NCBI RefSeq assembly: GCF_004138165.1
Contig: NZ_RYFF01000003.1
Location: forward strand, 186,001-250,000
DNA from: Candidatus Chloroploca sp. Khr17
GTDB lineage: Bacteria; Chloroflexota; Chloroflexia; Chloroflexales; Chloroflexaceae
Direction: 5' to 3'
DNA: 64,000 nt
Shown here: piece after piece, positions 1 through 9,678 of the stretch
Numbering within the stretch: position 1 is the stretch's first letter
Layout of the letters: each line of letters begins with the position of its first letter
Made by a program: the position numbers and the translations under genes
The notes under the pieces: generated by a model
Seen by the model: the letters and a program-made list of their open reading frames with translations, nothing else
What the model was told of the DNA's origin: nothing
Databases searched by the model: none

Positions 1-648
1 GCCAAGCCGGGGGATGCGCCCTATTCGCTGGCGTTGATGGCGCGGATCTATACGGAGATTATTGAGCAGAGCGGCGTCACCCAGGCGACGCTGATTGGTC
101 ATTCGATGGGGGGCAAATACGCCCTGGCAACAGCGGTGTTGCACCCCGAGCGCGTCAATGGGCTAGTGCTCGTTGCCTCAGATGGCTTTGTTGAAGCATC
201 ACGCTTGACCATGGCGGGAGGATGGCCGCTCGTCGGCCCGGCGATCCTCTGGCTCTCGGCGCAGCCTCGCGTGGTACGGATGCTGCTCACGGCGGCGTTT
301 GCTGATCCCGAACGCCATCTGACCGCCGAGATCCTCGAGCGCGGACGGGCGGCCCTGATCGGGGCAGATAATCGACGTGCCCTGACCGCCTTGAGTCGCC
401 AGTATGCCGCGACTGATCTGGGACTCACCGGCCTGCGTACCCGGCTCGGCGAACTCACGATGCCGACCCTGCTGGTCTGGGGTGAGAGCGACCAGGTCTT
501 TTCGGTCGAAGCGTGCGGCTATGCTGCCCGCAGCGAAATCCCAGAAGCGCACCTGGTCGTCTTGCCCCGCTGCGGACACTTTCCACAGATCGAAAACCCA
601 CGCTTATTTCAAGGGGTACTCACCGGCTTTCTCGCTGGTCTGGGGTGA
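1..648 (+). CDS. Alpha/beta hydrolase, 5'-truncated by window edge
   Basis: The frame is open from base 1, so the gene starts to the left of the window; the first internal ATG at 37 is not taken as the start. The visible part (about 215 residues) carries the nucleophile elbow GHSMGG (catalytic Ser), an acid-residue region VWGESDQVF and a C-terminal RCGHFPQIENP segment with the catalytic His. Together these make a complete alpha/beta-hydrolase triad as in the esterase/haloalkane-dehalogenase-like group. A cap region lies between the elbow and the acid. There is no signal peptide in the visible part. The substrate cannot be read from sequence. It converges on the kelch/clostripain gene across a hairpin. 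Confidence 0.85.
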   Translation, partial: AKPGDAPYSLALMARIYTEIIEQSGVTQATLIGHSMGGKYALATAVLHPERVNGLVLVASDGFVEASRLTMAGGWPLVGPAILWLSAQPRVVRMLLTAAFADPERHLTAEILERGRAALIGADNRRALTALSRQYAATDLGLTGLRTRLGELTMPTLLVWGESDQVFSVEACGYAARSEIPEAHLVVLPRCGHFPQIENPRLFQGVLTGFLAGLG

Positions 649-721
649 GGCGATCCTCGGGGGGGGGCCATACCCACGGCAGGGCGCAGCAGCGCCGGGG
701 CGGGCGGTGTGGTTGATGGGT

Positions 722-750
722 GTAGGGGCAACCGCAAGGGTTGCCCCTAC
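722..750. terminator. Perfect hairpin between convergent genes
   Basis: A 12-bp perfect stem (GTAGGGGCAACC and its complement) encloses a GCAAG loop, between the hydrolase stop and the kelch gene stop. It could terminate transcription from both sides, but there is no good T-run. The same GCAAG-loop arrangement with a GGGTGCCCC stem recurs at 25512-25532, so it is also a dispersed repeat. Confidence 0.55.
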
Positions 751-752
751 TC

Positions 753-3700
753 TTACCGTGTCGTTGCTGCCCGGATCGCCACCGGCAGATAGACGGTATG
801 CTGCGTCGGGCTCACCATGAGCCGCCACTCCGTTGCTGCCATGGGCATCACCTGCCCACGCGCCGTGACCAAACTCTGACCGTGCTCGCCGTCATCCACG
901 AGCGTGATCGCGGTCGCGGCGGTGTCGGTGCGCGCCCGCAACTGGATCTGCGCGAGTCGCACCTGGCCCGTGGGGAGCGGCGATGCGAGGGTGCCCCGCG
1001 CCAGGATGATCCGTCCGGCGATGGGATCGACCACCTGCTGGAGCGGGTGGTCGAGCGTGGCATCACCCGTCACGGCGAGCACTTCGAGCACGGTCGGGTC
1101 AAAGACCAACGTGGCGGCGGCCCCATCAATCCCGGTCGGTGGCGCGTTCACCGCCACCTCCAGGGTCACGCTTGCCCCTGCGGTGAGGTTCGGCACGACC
1201 TGCTGTGCCCACACCGCTGGCCTGCTGGCACGGGGTTCGGCGGGTGGTGCCGCCTCAGCCCCAAGCTTGCCGAAGTGCATGGCGAGCAGCGAGAAGTCAC
1301 GCAGATTGATGATGCTATCACCGTTGAAGTCAGCCCGCCCATCGTAGCCCGCACTGCCGCTGCTGCGCTCGAAGGTGCTGGCGAGCACCGAGAAGTCGAG
1401 CAACGAGACCCGATTGTCATTGTTGGCATCACCCGAGGAGAGCGGCCCGATGGCGATGGTTGCTTCGGTTCCGGTCAACGCCTGCGTCACCTCCACCCGC
1501 AGCGTCTGGGGATGCTTGACGCTCAGGGTATACGACCCCGGGGCGATCCCCGCGATCTGGAAGTATCCGGCCTGGTCAAGGGTCGGGGTCGCCTGATAGA
1601 CGGGCGTGGTGGTTCCAGCCGCACGCAGGCTCACCGTGAGCGGCAGGCTCAGGCGCGGATCCGGAACGCCGGGCTCGCCTTCGAGTTGAACCTCGACGGT
1701 AACGTCCATCCCATCGCTCCCGTCAGAATTTGGCGCAATGAACGGTGGCATCAGCACATCGTTCATCAGCGGCGGTGGATCGTTGCCTTGCTGCGCGAGC
1801 AACCCCTGCGCAAGAAAGCGTGTCCAGCCGTTGTCGCGGGTGATGTGAAAGAGGCGGTGCCCGACGTAGTTCATGAAGGCACTTTCATCCGTGCTACTCG
1901 CACGCGGCGGATAGAAGATCCCCAGGCCATGGGCGTTGTCGAGTTGCACGTTGTAGGTGCGTTCGCCCCCCTCGTAGACATTTACATATTGGAAGGAGCG
2001 ACTCGCACGCGAGGTGTAAGCCACGAAGCGCTGGTTGCTCGGCTCGGCCACCGCCAGCACCCGCTCGGCAGCGGCTTGCACCGCGCCATCCGGTACGCCA
2101 TCGCGTAGCTTGCGCGCTAGATCCACGACATCCACGTAGCTGTCTTCGTTGTCGGGTTCGAAGGGCTGGCCCTGGCCTGATTCGTACTTCTGCACGGTGC
2201 TGCGCAACTCACGCAGCGCCTGGCGGCGTGGCTCGCGATCAGCTTCCACGTAGTTCAACAGGCTCTGGCCGAGCGCACTGAGCGCCGCTTCGAGTTCGGC
2301 AAAATGGCCCAGGTCAAAGGCCGCAATGGTGTAGGGCAGCGCCTCGGCATTGATGGCTGTCGCATAGTGCTGCGCGATCTTGACGGCTGCATCACGCGGG
2401 TCGCTCGCCTGGCCGAGCATCTGGCGGTAGTGGTCGTAGGCAAAGATACCCCAGGCGGTGTTCGCCGACGCGACGACGAAGTCGGCCAGGCCCGCGGCAA
2501 TCGCGGCGTTCTCGAAGAGACCGAACGAACAGGCATCGTAGACGAGCAGGTCGAGTTTGCGTGCGCCATCATCGGTCGCTTCGATCAGGGCGGCCCGCAC
2601 CTCGAGCGAGGTGAGGAAGGGGGATGGGGTGTTCTCCACTTTGCTCGTATCGTCCTGGGCAATGCCAACAATGCCGTTGGCGTGGTTGACGATCGCCAGG
2701 GCGTAGTGATCCGTAGCGGGCAGACTGCTAAAACCCCAGGTGAGCAAGTCGCGCAGGGTGCCAGGCTCATCCATCCGCGCCTCGATGAGATCGGTGCGCG
2801 TCCAGTTGCCCGCGGCATCGAGGGTGTAGCGCCGCGTATCGTTGACCCTCGGCCCGTCATAGAGCACGGCGACCTGCACGTTAGCCTGCGGCCCGGCCTT
2901 CTGCAAGCGGTAGAGCATGCCGTTCAGGGCTGCATTCTCGCCCATCCAGGGGTCGAGGTTATTGTCGGCGGCAGCGTAGATCAGCAATGTCCAGCTCTGG
3001 CTCCCATATCCACCCCCACCACCGTCGCGAATGATGATCTGCTGCTCGACGGTGGGCGACCAGTCGCCCTCGTCGTCTTGCACCGCAAAGCTGATCGTAT
3101 GCACACCCACAGGAAGATCGGCGGCGGCACGACTGAAGCTGCGCTCGGTCGTGATCACGCTACCGTTGAGCATCCAACGATAGGCGCTGATCACATCGGT
3201 CGCATCAGAGTCGGCACCCGTTCCCTCAAAGCGGATGGTATCAACACCCTGCCTGGCATCACGCGGCAAGATGCGGTTGATCGTGGCGACTGGCAAGGGG
3301 CGCACGAGGCTGCCGCTGGCGCGATGGAGCCATACGCCTTCGATGCTGCTCGACGCGCCTTCACCACCGATCGCGACGATCCGATCCATCACCGGGTCGT
3401 AGGTCATCGCCAGGTTCGTCATCGCCGGGAGGGCAGGCACGCTCGCCCGCTCACGCCAGAAGATCCCGTTCCAATCCCAGGTGTCGCTGAGCAGACCGCT
3501 CGGGCCGGTGCCACCCGCGACCACGACGGCGCTGCGGAGGCTGTCGAAGGTAGCAGCGTGACCACTACGGGCAGTGAGGCGCAGCGTCGGCGTGACATCA
3601 ATCCAATTGGTTCCATCCCACTCCCACACGTCATCAAGAAGGCCGCGGCTATTTTGCCCCCCGATCAAGACTGCTCGGCCCCGCGCCGGATCGTAGGTAA

Positions 3701-6506
3701 GCGTGGCTTTGCCCCGCGCTGGTGGACTCGTCGCCGGACTACGCTGCGTCCAGGTCGTCCCGTTGTACTCCCAGGTATCGCCCAGGTAGGCACTGGCATC
3801 CTGCCCGCCAAAGAGCAGCCAGACATTGCGCGTCTGGTCGAAGGTGAGGCCGTAATTGGCGCGGGCCGTGGGACTGGTGGCCGGCGCTTGCACCAGCCAG
3901 TTGGCGGACGCACTCTCCCAGAGCCAGGTGTCATCGAGGTAGTTGTTGCTGTTGCTCAGCCCACCAAAGAGCAGCACCTGCGCACCGTCGCTGTTCCGCG
4001 CCAGGCGATGGCCCGAACGCGTCGTTGGCGGTGCGTTGGTCGGCGCTTGCAGCGTCATCCGCTGCCCATCCCAGAGATAGGTCTGGTCGTCAGCAGTTTT
4101 GCCCCCAAAGAGCAGACTCTCCCCGTTCACGGTATATTCCAGCGCCGCACCAGGGCGTTGTAACGGATGCGAGAGCAACATGCGCCAACGGGTACCGTCC
4201 CATTCCCAGGTATCTTCCAATTGAGTGCCATCGAAGAGGACGATGCGCTGACGGATGGGATCATAGGCCATGGCGTGACGGGAACGTGCGGTGGGACTAA
4301 AAGCCTGGACCTGCTGACTCCAGTTAGTACCGTCCCAAAGCCACATATCATTCAGATTCGTCGTGCCCCGGCCGCCAAAGAGCACGATCTGTTGACGGGC
4401 GCTATCATAAGCCATCGCATGGTCTGATCGGGCGAGGGGCCGTACATCAGCGGTACGCTCCGTCCAATTTGTGCCATCCCATTCCCAAAGGTCATTGTTC
4501 AGGCTGCCGCTATATCCGCCAAAGAGCACGACCCGTTGACGAACAGGATCATAGACCATCGCATGCTCGGTGCGGGCGGTGGGACTCGCAGCAGGAGTCA
4601 TCTGCGTCCAGTTGGTACCATCCCATTCCCAGGTGTCGTTCACGGGCCCAGAGCCTGAAGCTGACCCGCCAAAGAGCACGATGCGCTGGCGGACGGGGTC
4701 GTAGGCCATCGCGTGCTCAGTTCGGGCCGATGGTTGACTGGCAGGCTTGAGCTCGGTCCAAGTACGCCCATCCCAAACCCAGGTGTCATTGCGCCAACTG
4801 CCGCCGAAGAGGAGAACCTGTTGGCGGGCGCTATCGTAAACTATCGCATACTCATCGCGGTTCGGGGGGCTCGTGGCTGGCCAAGCGCGTTGCCAGCTTT
4901 GCCCATTCCAGAGCCAAGTTTCGTAGCCACGAAAGAGCAGCAACTGTTGAGTGCGTGGGTCAAAGACGAGACTATCATCATGAGTACTCGCCGACGGACT
5001 CAGCATTGGTGCGCTGCGCTGCCAGTTAGTGCCATCCCACTGCCAGGTTTCGCTGTTCATGTTGCCGGATTGGCTGATAAAAAGCATCATCTTCTGATGT
5101 GCAATATCATAAGCCATGGCCCCAAGGGTAGCCCCAGGTCTGACCACCGCCGATCGCTCGTGCCAGCTTTCACCATCCCATTCCCAGGTGTCGTAATAAT
5201 TGTTATAGGTGTCGTGACCGCCGAAGAGCACCACACGCTGACGGGCGGCATCGTACGCCAGACTATGATTGCGGCGGGCAGTGGGTTTGTTGATTGGGAA
5301 GAGCTTGAGCCACGTTGTGCCATCCCATTCCCAGAGATCGTTATTATGCGTACCCCCGTTCATACCACCGAAGACAACAACACGCTGACGAACTGCGTCA
5401 TAGGCCATGGCATGGCCCGAATACCCATCGGGACGTGCGGTCGGTGTCTGCACAATCCAGTTGGTGCCATCCCACTCCCATGTGCCTATGTCTATCTTGC
5501 CACTGCCTCCATAAAGGACGGTGCGCTGACGGGCACTGTCGTAGGCCATCTCGTGATCATACCGCGCCGACGGGCTGTCAACCGGGAAACGCTGCGTCCA
5601 ATTTGTCCCGTCCCACTCCCAGGTATCATTGAGGTAGTTCATGCTCGATACGAAGCCACCAAAGAGCACCACACGCTGGCGAGCGGCATCGTAGGCCATG
5701 GCATGGCTATGGCGGGCGGGCGGACTCACCGCCGGGGTCATCCGCAGCCAGCTGGCCCCGTCCCACTCCCAGGTATCGTTGAGCACACCACTCGCGCTAT
5801 TACCGCCAAAAAGGACGATGCGCTGGCGGGCGGCATCGTACACCATGGCATAACTATAACGCCCTGGTATCTCCCCTCGCGTCCAGGCCGATTCTACCGT
5901 ACGCTGGGGCAGCACCACATCAACTTGCTGGCCGCCCTCTTGGGCGATGAAACTGACGCTTTTGCTCTGCCCATCGGCGGTGGCGGTGATCGTCACGGTG
6001 TCGCCCGGTTCAGCCAGGAGTGCATTGGGATCACCAAGGTTATCGCTGAGCAGCGCCGCGAAGAAGGGCAAGCCACCCGCCTCACCGCGCTGGGTCTGGG
6101 TCGTGAGCGTGCGGTCACCGATGCTGATCGTCACCTCGGCCCCGGCAATCGGCACACCGTTCAGGTAGACGTAGCCGCTCACGCAGCAGATCACGGCGGC
6201 GAAGCTGTCGAGCGCCGCCCCACGGATGCACGAGCGCGGCAACGGTGGCGGGGCGAGCGTGGCCGCGAGCGGCATCATCGCCTGATCAGCGGTCGCCGTA
6301 ACCTGCTGATCCACGGCAAGCGGCCCTTCGGGGACACCCTGAGTGGCCGCTAGAGTCAAACTCGCCTCGGCAGCGGGCTGATCCACGGCAAGCGGCCCGT
6401 CTGGGACACCCTGGACAGTGGCGCTCGTGGTGAACGGCGACGACAAGAGCACGATCAGCAACGTGATGAGCAAGAGCAGGTTGGCAGGGTGGGTGAAGCG
6501 CCTCAT
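753..6506 (-). CDS. Giant secreted kelch-repeat/clostripain (C11) protein with dockerin and cohesin-like domains
   Basis: This is a 1917-residue secreted protein. Residues 1-30 form a signal peptide. A short duplicated segment (GVPDGPLAVDQ / GVPEGPLAVDQ) follows, then a Cys-bearing beta domain near residue 100. About 18 kelch-type repeats of roughly 50-58 residues (AMAYDxxRQRxVLFGG ... DTWEWDGTNW) fill about residues 215-1065 and would make beta-propellers. A PKD-like domain leads into a clostripain-family C11 peptidase (start near 1168, WTLLIYAAADNNLD) with catalytic His in IVNHANG (about 1273) and Cys in YDACSFG (about 1325). Next is a type I dockerin-like pair of calcium loops (GDANNDNRVSLLDFS and DFNGDSIINLRDFS, about 1692-1750), then a cohesin-like beta domain to the C terminus. 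ATG 6506 has AAAGGGA just upstream. Domain calls rest on motif recognition; substrate and partner are unknown. Confidence 0.9.
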   Translation of the reverse strand: MRRFTHPANLLLLITLLIVLLSSPFTTSATVQGVPDGPLAVDQPAAEASLTLAATQGVPEGPLAVDQQVTATADQAMMPLAATLAPPPLPRSCIRGAALDSFAAVICCVSGYVYLNGVPIAGAEVTISIGDRTLTTQTQRGEAGGLPFFAALLSDNLGDPNALLAEPGDTVTITATADGQSKSVSFIAQEGGQQVDVVLPQRTVESAWTRGEIPGRYSYAMVYDAARQRIVLFGGNSASGVLNDTWEWDGASWLRMTPAVSPPARHSHAMAYDAARQRVVLFGGFVSSMNYLNDTWEWDGTNWTQRFPVDSPSARYDHEMAYDSARQRTVLYGGSGKIDIGTWEWDGTNWIVQTPTARPDGYSGHAMAYDAVRQRVVVFGGMNGGTHNNDLWEWDGTTWLKLFPINKPTARRNHSLAYDAARQRVVLFGGHDTYNNYYDTWEWDGESWHERSAVVRPGATLGAMAYDIAHQKMMLFISQSGNMNSETWQWDGTNWQRSAPMLSPSASTHDDSLVFDPRTQQLLLFRGYETWLWNGQSWQRAWPATSPPNRDEYAIVYDSARQQVLLFGGSWRNDTWVWDGRTWTELKPASQPSARTEHAMAYDPVRQRIVLFGGSASGSGPVNDTWEWDGTNWTQMTPAASPTARTEHAMVYDPVRQRVVLFGGYSGSLNNDLWEWDGTNWTERTADVRPLARSDHAMAYDSARQQIVLFGGRGTTNLNDMWLWDGTNWSQQVQAFSPTARSRHAMAYDPIRQRIVLFDGTQLEDTWEWDGTRWRMLLSHPLQRPGAALEYTVNGESLLFGGKTADDQTYLWDGQRMTLQAPTNAPPTTRSGHRLARNSDGAQVLLFGGLSNSNNYLDDTWLWESASANWLVQAPATSPTARANYGLTFDQTRNVWLLFGGQDASAYLGDTWEYNGTTWTQRSPATSPPARGKATLTYDPARGRAVLIGGQNSRGLLDDVWEWDGTNWIDVTPTLRLTARSGHAATFDSLRSAVVVAGGTGPSGLLSDTWDWNGIFWRERASVPALPAMTNLAMTYDPVMDRIVAIGGEGASSSIEGVWLHRASGSLVRPLPVATINRILPRDARQGVDTIRFEGTGADSDATDVISAYRWMLNGSVITTERSFSRAAADLPVGVHTISFAVQDDEGDWSPTVEQQIIIRDGGGGGYGSQSWTLLIYAAADNNLDPWMGENAALNGMLYRLQKAGPQANVQVAVLYDGPRVNDTRRYTLDAAGNWTRTDLIEARMDEPGTLRDLLTWGFSSLPATDHYALAIVNHANGIVGIAQDDTSKVENTPSPFLTSLEVRAALIEATDDGARKLDLLVYDACSFGLFENAAIAAGLADFVVASANTAWGIFAYDHYRQMLGQASDPRDAAVKIAQHYATAINAEALPYTIAAFDLGHFAELEAALSALGQSLLNYVEADREPRRQALRELRSTVQKYESGQGQPFEPDNEDSYVDVVDLARKLRDGVPDGAVQAAAERVLAVAEPSNQRFVAYTSRASRSFQYVNVYEGGERTYNVQLDNAHGLGIFYPPRASSTDESAFMNYVGHRLFHITRDNGWTRFLAQGLLAQQGNDPPPLMNDVLMPPFIAPNSDGSDGMDVTVEVQLEGEPGVPDPRLSLPLTVSLRAAGTTTPVYQATPTLDQAGYFQIAGIAPGSYTLSVKHPQTLRVEVTQALTGTEATIAIGPLSSGDANNDNRVSLLDFSVLASTFERSSGSAGYDGRADFNGDSIINLRDFSLLAMHFGKLGAEAAPPAEPRASRPAVWAQQVVPNLTAGASVTLEVAVNAPPTGIDGAAATLVFDPTVLEVLAVTGDATLDHPLQQVVDPIAGRIILARGTLASPLPTGQVRLAQIQLRARTDTAATAITLVDDGEHGQSLVTARGQVMPMAATEWRLMVSPTQHTVYLPVAIRAATTR
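3310..5865 (-). repeat. In-frame tandem repeat encoding about 18 kelch units
   Basis: The DNA repeats at roughly 150-175 bp with strong conservation of the segments encoding YDxxRQRxVLFGG and WEWDGTNW. Divergence is lowest in units 8-12 (about 4300-4850), which suggests recent internal duplication. Units 6, 7, 13 and 14 are the most diverged. Confidence 0.85.
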
Positions 6507-6665
6507 AGGAGTCCCTTTGTTTCAGAGCATGTACTGTTGATCGTGCCGCATTGTTACCCTGAGACAAGGTTTCAGGGTGCTGTACCGTTTACGCTCAAAT
6601 GACCCGCTATGCGTGGCACCGGCTAGACCCGTGAGGTCTAGCGGATTCATTTCTGGAAGACCGTA

Positions 6666-6819
6666 AGTGGTCTGTCAACGACATTTCCCGGTCGCGCCGC
6701 CGACCACGAAGAACCCTCACGAAGACACGAAAACAGGCTTTGTGACGCACATATTCGTTCATTCGTGACCCCCATTCGTGGACGGCTGACGACACCAGAA
6801 AACTTCGTTGACACACTAC
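6666..6819. repeat. MITE-like palindromic element, copy A
   Basis: The 313-bp gap between the kelch and CHAT genes is mostly this element. Its outer ends are imperfect inverted repeats (AGTGGTCTGTCAACGA at the left, complement of AGTAGTGTGTCAACGA at the right). The interior is a degenerate self-complementary segment with the CCACGAA and ATTCGT words seen in copies B, C and D. Its right end lies directly against the stop codon of the CHAT gene. Confidence 0.7.
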
Positions 6820-9678
6820 TCAGCATGGCAATGCAGTTCCTTCAAGTGCCATTGGTATAAGGTAAGGCTCTCCAGCCACCGTCGGCGTTCCCTCTCGCAG
6901 CAACAGTTGAAACGCGGCCCAGTAGTAGGGATGGGCGTAGCCCCTGGCCCGCACCGCCGTACGCGCAGCGCTCAGGGCTTCGGTCGGATTCTGCCCTGCG
7001 GCAAGCCCCTGGTAGAACTGTTCCATCATCAGGCTGGTGGCTTGATCATGCACCGGCCACAAGCTCGCGACGACCGCCCGGGCCCCTGCACTCAAAAAGG
7101 CCCCCGCAAGCGCCAGGGCCACCCCGCCTCGTTCCGGGGTGGTGCCGGTCTCACAGGCGCTGAGCGTCACCAGGGCCGTGCCAGCCAGCGAGAGATTGAG
7201 CACGTCAGCGAGCAAGAGCGGGCCGTCGGCCAGGTTGAGTTGGGAGAGCAAGGGGGCATAGGGGTTGACCTGGCCGTGAACAGCGAGGTGCAGGAAGGTC
7301 GGCGGCGCTTCCCAGTGCAGATCACCCAGGTGCGCTGGGTAGACCTGACGGGCTGACGGGAATTGGCGCTGGATGGCCCCAAGTTCGGCGACGACATAAG
7401 GAAGAGGGGGTTGGCCTTCCCAGCCAAGCAGCAAGGGCGTTCCCGTAGCCTGGGGCAAAGGTGGCATGGCAAGCAGCGCAAGCGAGGGCATCAGGTGCAG
7501 GGCGTACCGCTCGTCGAGGTAGCGCGCCGCAGCCTGGGTGTGGTCGCGCAGCGCCGCCCATGGCACACTGTAGAGCGGCCCATCCGGGGCGATGATCACC
7601 TGGCTCACATCAGCAGCGAAGGTAGCGATGATCGGCGCGATCAGCAGGTGGTAGAGTTCGCCCAATAACCGCTCGCTGGTCGCAAGCTGCCCCGTAGCCA
7701 TGCGCTGCTGTTGCGCGGCCGAGCCACAGTGCCCCAACGCATGGTGCTGAAGCGTCAGCCGACTCAGCAGTTGCGTCACCTGCGCCACCGGACCAAGCTC
7801 CACCTGGCGCACCGCTGCGTCAGCCGTCAGCAGAAACGCCCAGATCTGCCCCTCGGCAACGAGGTACTCGACGCCAACACTGGTGGACGGCAAGCACTGG
7901 TGGATCGACGCCAACGCGGGGAGGGTCTGCGCGGTACGCTGGCGGAGGTGCTGGCGCGCCAGGCGCTGCAAAGTCGTCTCGGCCTGCTTGATCCGCTCGG
8001 CACAGAGGGTCTGGTAGGCGAGCTCGTCCTCGGGATGCATCTGCGCCCGCCAGTAGTCCCACGCGGTCTTGGCACCGAGCCAGGCTGGATCCTGGAGCAG
8101 CGACACGTGCAGTGAGTCGGCGCTCGGCGCGGCGAGCTCAGCCCAGATCCCGCCCTTGGCTTCGAGCAGACTCTGCATGGCTGCCTCGAGGCGACCGGCG
8201 TGCCGATAGCTGCTGATCAGGTGAGCATAGAGCAGAGCCGTGCCTGTCAGATAGCTTGCCTTCAACTCTTCGCTCGGCAGCATCCGCCGGGTTGTCGCGG
8301 CCAGGTCGGCCGCCCGCTGCAGGGGCACCCAGGCTTCGGTGGCAGGCAGCCGACTGGCCTGCTCAACGAGGGCGCGCTGCTCGAGGCCATCGAGCCCATG
8401 CGTACGGGCCACGTCAGCCAGGTGCTGATAACGCCCCACAGCGGCCCTGCCAGACTGGGTCAAGGCTGCCGCCAATAAATCCAGTTCGAGTTGCTCGGCC
8501 AGCACCCCGGCGTCCGCGATGGTCGCCTGAGCCGCCACCACCTGGGCCAGGGCACGGCGACGCTCAACCGAGGTACGCTGGAAGCGCGGGTGAGCCGTGT
8601 ACCCCTGGAGCAAGGCCTGGAGCACCGGCGGCAACGGGGACTGGGTGGCGAGCGCCGTCGCACGCGCAAGATCCTGGCGGGCAAGCGCGTTCTGATCGAG
8701 AGCCAGGGCCAGCCGCACCGCAGACAGCATAGCCTCAACCGCCTCTTGAAGCAACCCGGCCTGCTCAAACATATGGGCCGCCTGAAGCGCGGCGCGGCGG
8801 GCTTCGAGGGGCAATTGCAGGCGCTCGAAGAGCGCCGCTTCTTCGAGCGCGACCGTCGCCTGGTCAAGCTCGATCCGGGCCGTGGCAAAATCGGTACGGG
8901 CCTGATCCAGCAGGCGCAGCGCGGTGAAGAGCTCGCCACGATAGGTGGCGAGCCGCGCCTGATTCACCGCGACGCGCGCACGCAGTTCGGCAGAGCCACA
9001 TGCCTCAGCCACCGCACCTGCACGTTCGAGCGTCGCTTCCGCCAGCGTAAATTGACCCAGGAAGAGCACCGCAAAAGCCTGGTTGATCAGCGCCTCGGCC
9101 TGCGCGGCCGGCTGGTGATGGCTCACCGCCAGCGCCTCGGCCTCGCGGGCCGTCGCGAGCATGGCCTCGTAGTGGCCCATCCGCCCTTCAAGATCAGACC
9201 GGTTCATGTAGAGCGCTGACAAGCGATTCTGGGCGTCTGGTAAGTCTGCCAGGCACTCAGCTGCGCGCCGGATCGCCGCGTGCGCTTCGTCGAGCCGACC
9301 GAGTTGCCCCAACAACCCGGCCCGTCCGATCAGCAGGCGTCCCTGTTCAAGCCGACGATCCTGCACCACAAAGTAGGCATAAGCGGCATCAAGGTGGCTC
9401 AAAGCTGGCCTGGTCTCCCGATTGAGCAGCGCCAACCCATGACACCAGTGGGCAAAGGCCGTCGCCTCGGGGTGCTGCGTCTGCTGCGCGACCGCCCAGG
9501 CACACGCCACCGCCAGTTCAACCTCGGAGACTGCCCCGGCATCGAGCAGGTCAAGCATCGTATCGCGCAACTGCGCCAGGAGCGCCAGTGGCTCGACCTG
9601 ATTAACTGCCAGCCACGCGGCGATCCGGGCTGGCTCACCCTGGGTCGCCCATAGTGCTGGCAGCAGCGCCTCAAGCAT
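6820..9678 (-). CDS. TPR-CHAT protein (caspase-like protease)
   Basis: About 952 residues from ATG 9678. I prefer this start to the open frame reaching 9819 because it overlaps the upstream gene by 8 bp (ATGCTTGA), typical of translational coupling. The first two thirds is a long helical TPR-like solenoid rich in Ala/Leu/Gln. A CHAT domain covers the last 280 residues. The caspase-type dyad is present: His in HLAVHGQVNP (about residue 800) and Cys in TLSACETGTT (about 841). The conserved ASLWPVHDQAT and HPYYWAAFQL segments follow. No signal peptide or membrane segment is seen, so it is probably cytoplasmic. CHAT proteases of this build cleave partner proteins when the TPR senses a trigger; the target here is unknown. 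It is third in a sigma/adaptor/CHAT operon. Confidence 0.9.
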   Translation of the reverse strand: MLEALLPALWATQGEPARIAAWLAVNQVEPLALLAQLRDTMLDLLDAGAVSEVELAVACAWAVAQQTQHPEATAFAHWCHGLALLNRETRPALSHLDAAYAYFVVQDRRLEQGRLLIGRAGLLGQLGRLDEAHAAIRRAAECLADLPDAQNRLSALYMNRSDLEGRMGHYEAMLATAREAEALAVSHHQPAAQAEALINQAFAVLFLGQFTLAEATLERAGAVAEACGSAELRARVAVNQARLATYRGELFTALRLLDQARTDFATARIELDQATVALEEAALFERLQLPLEARRAALQAAHMFEQAGLLQEAVEAMLSAVRLALALDQNALARQDLARATALATQSPLPPVLQALLQGYTAHPRFQRTSVERRRALAQVVAAQATIADAGVLAEQLELDLLAAALTQSGRAAVGRYQHLADVARTHGLDGLEQRALVEQASRLPATEAWVPLQRAADLAATTRRMLPSEELKASYLTGTALLYAHLISSYRHAGRLEAAMQSLLEAKGGIWAELAAPSADSLHVSLLQDPAWLGAKTAWDYWRAQMHPEDELAYQTLCAERIKQAETTLQRLARQHLRQRTAQTLPALASIHQCLPSTSVGVEYLVAEGQIWAFLLTADAAVRQVELGPVAQVTQLLSRLTLQHHALGHCGSAAQQQRMATGQLATSERLLGELYHLLIAPIIATFAADVSQVIIAPDGPLYSVPWAALRDHTQAAARYLDERYALHLMPSLALLAMPPLPQATGTPLLLGWEGQPPLPYVVAELGAIQRQFPSARQVYPAHLGDLHWEAPPTFLHLAVHGQVNPYAPLLSQLNLADGPLLLADVLNLSLAGTALVTLSACETGTTPERGGVALALAGAFLSAGARAVVASLWPVHDQATSLMMEQFYQGLAAGQNPTEALSAARTAVRARGYAHPYYWAAFQLLLREGTPTVAGEPYLIPMALEGTALPC

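Noticed and set aside
3310-5865. Regular repeat that might suggest a CRISPR array
   Set aside because: The units are 150-175 bp, in frame and encode kelch blades.
2304-6353. Long plus-strand frames opposite the kelch gene (619 and 546 codons)
   Set aside because: They are mirror images of the repeated kelch coding sequence; composition is odd and no domain pattern is visible.
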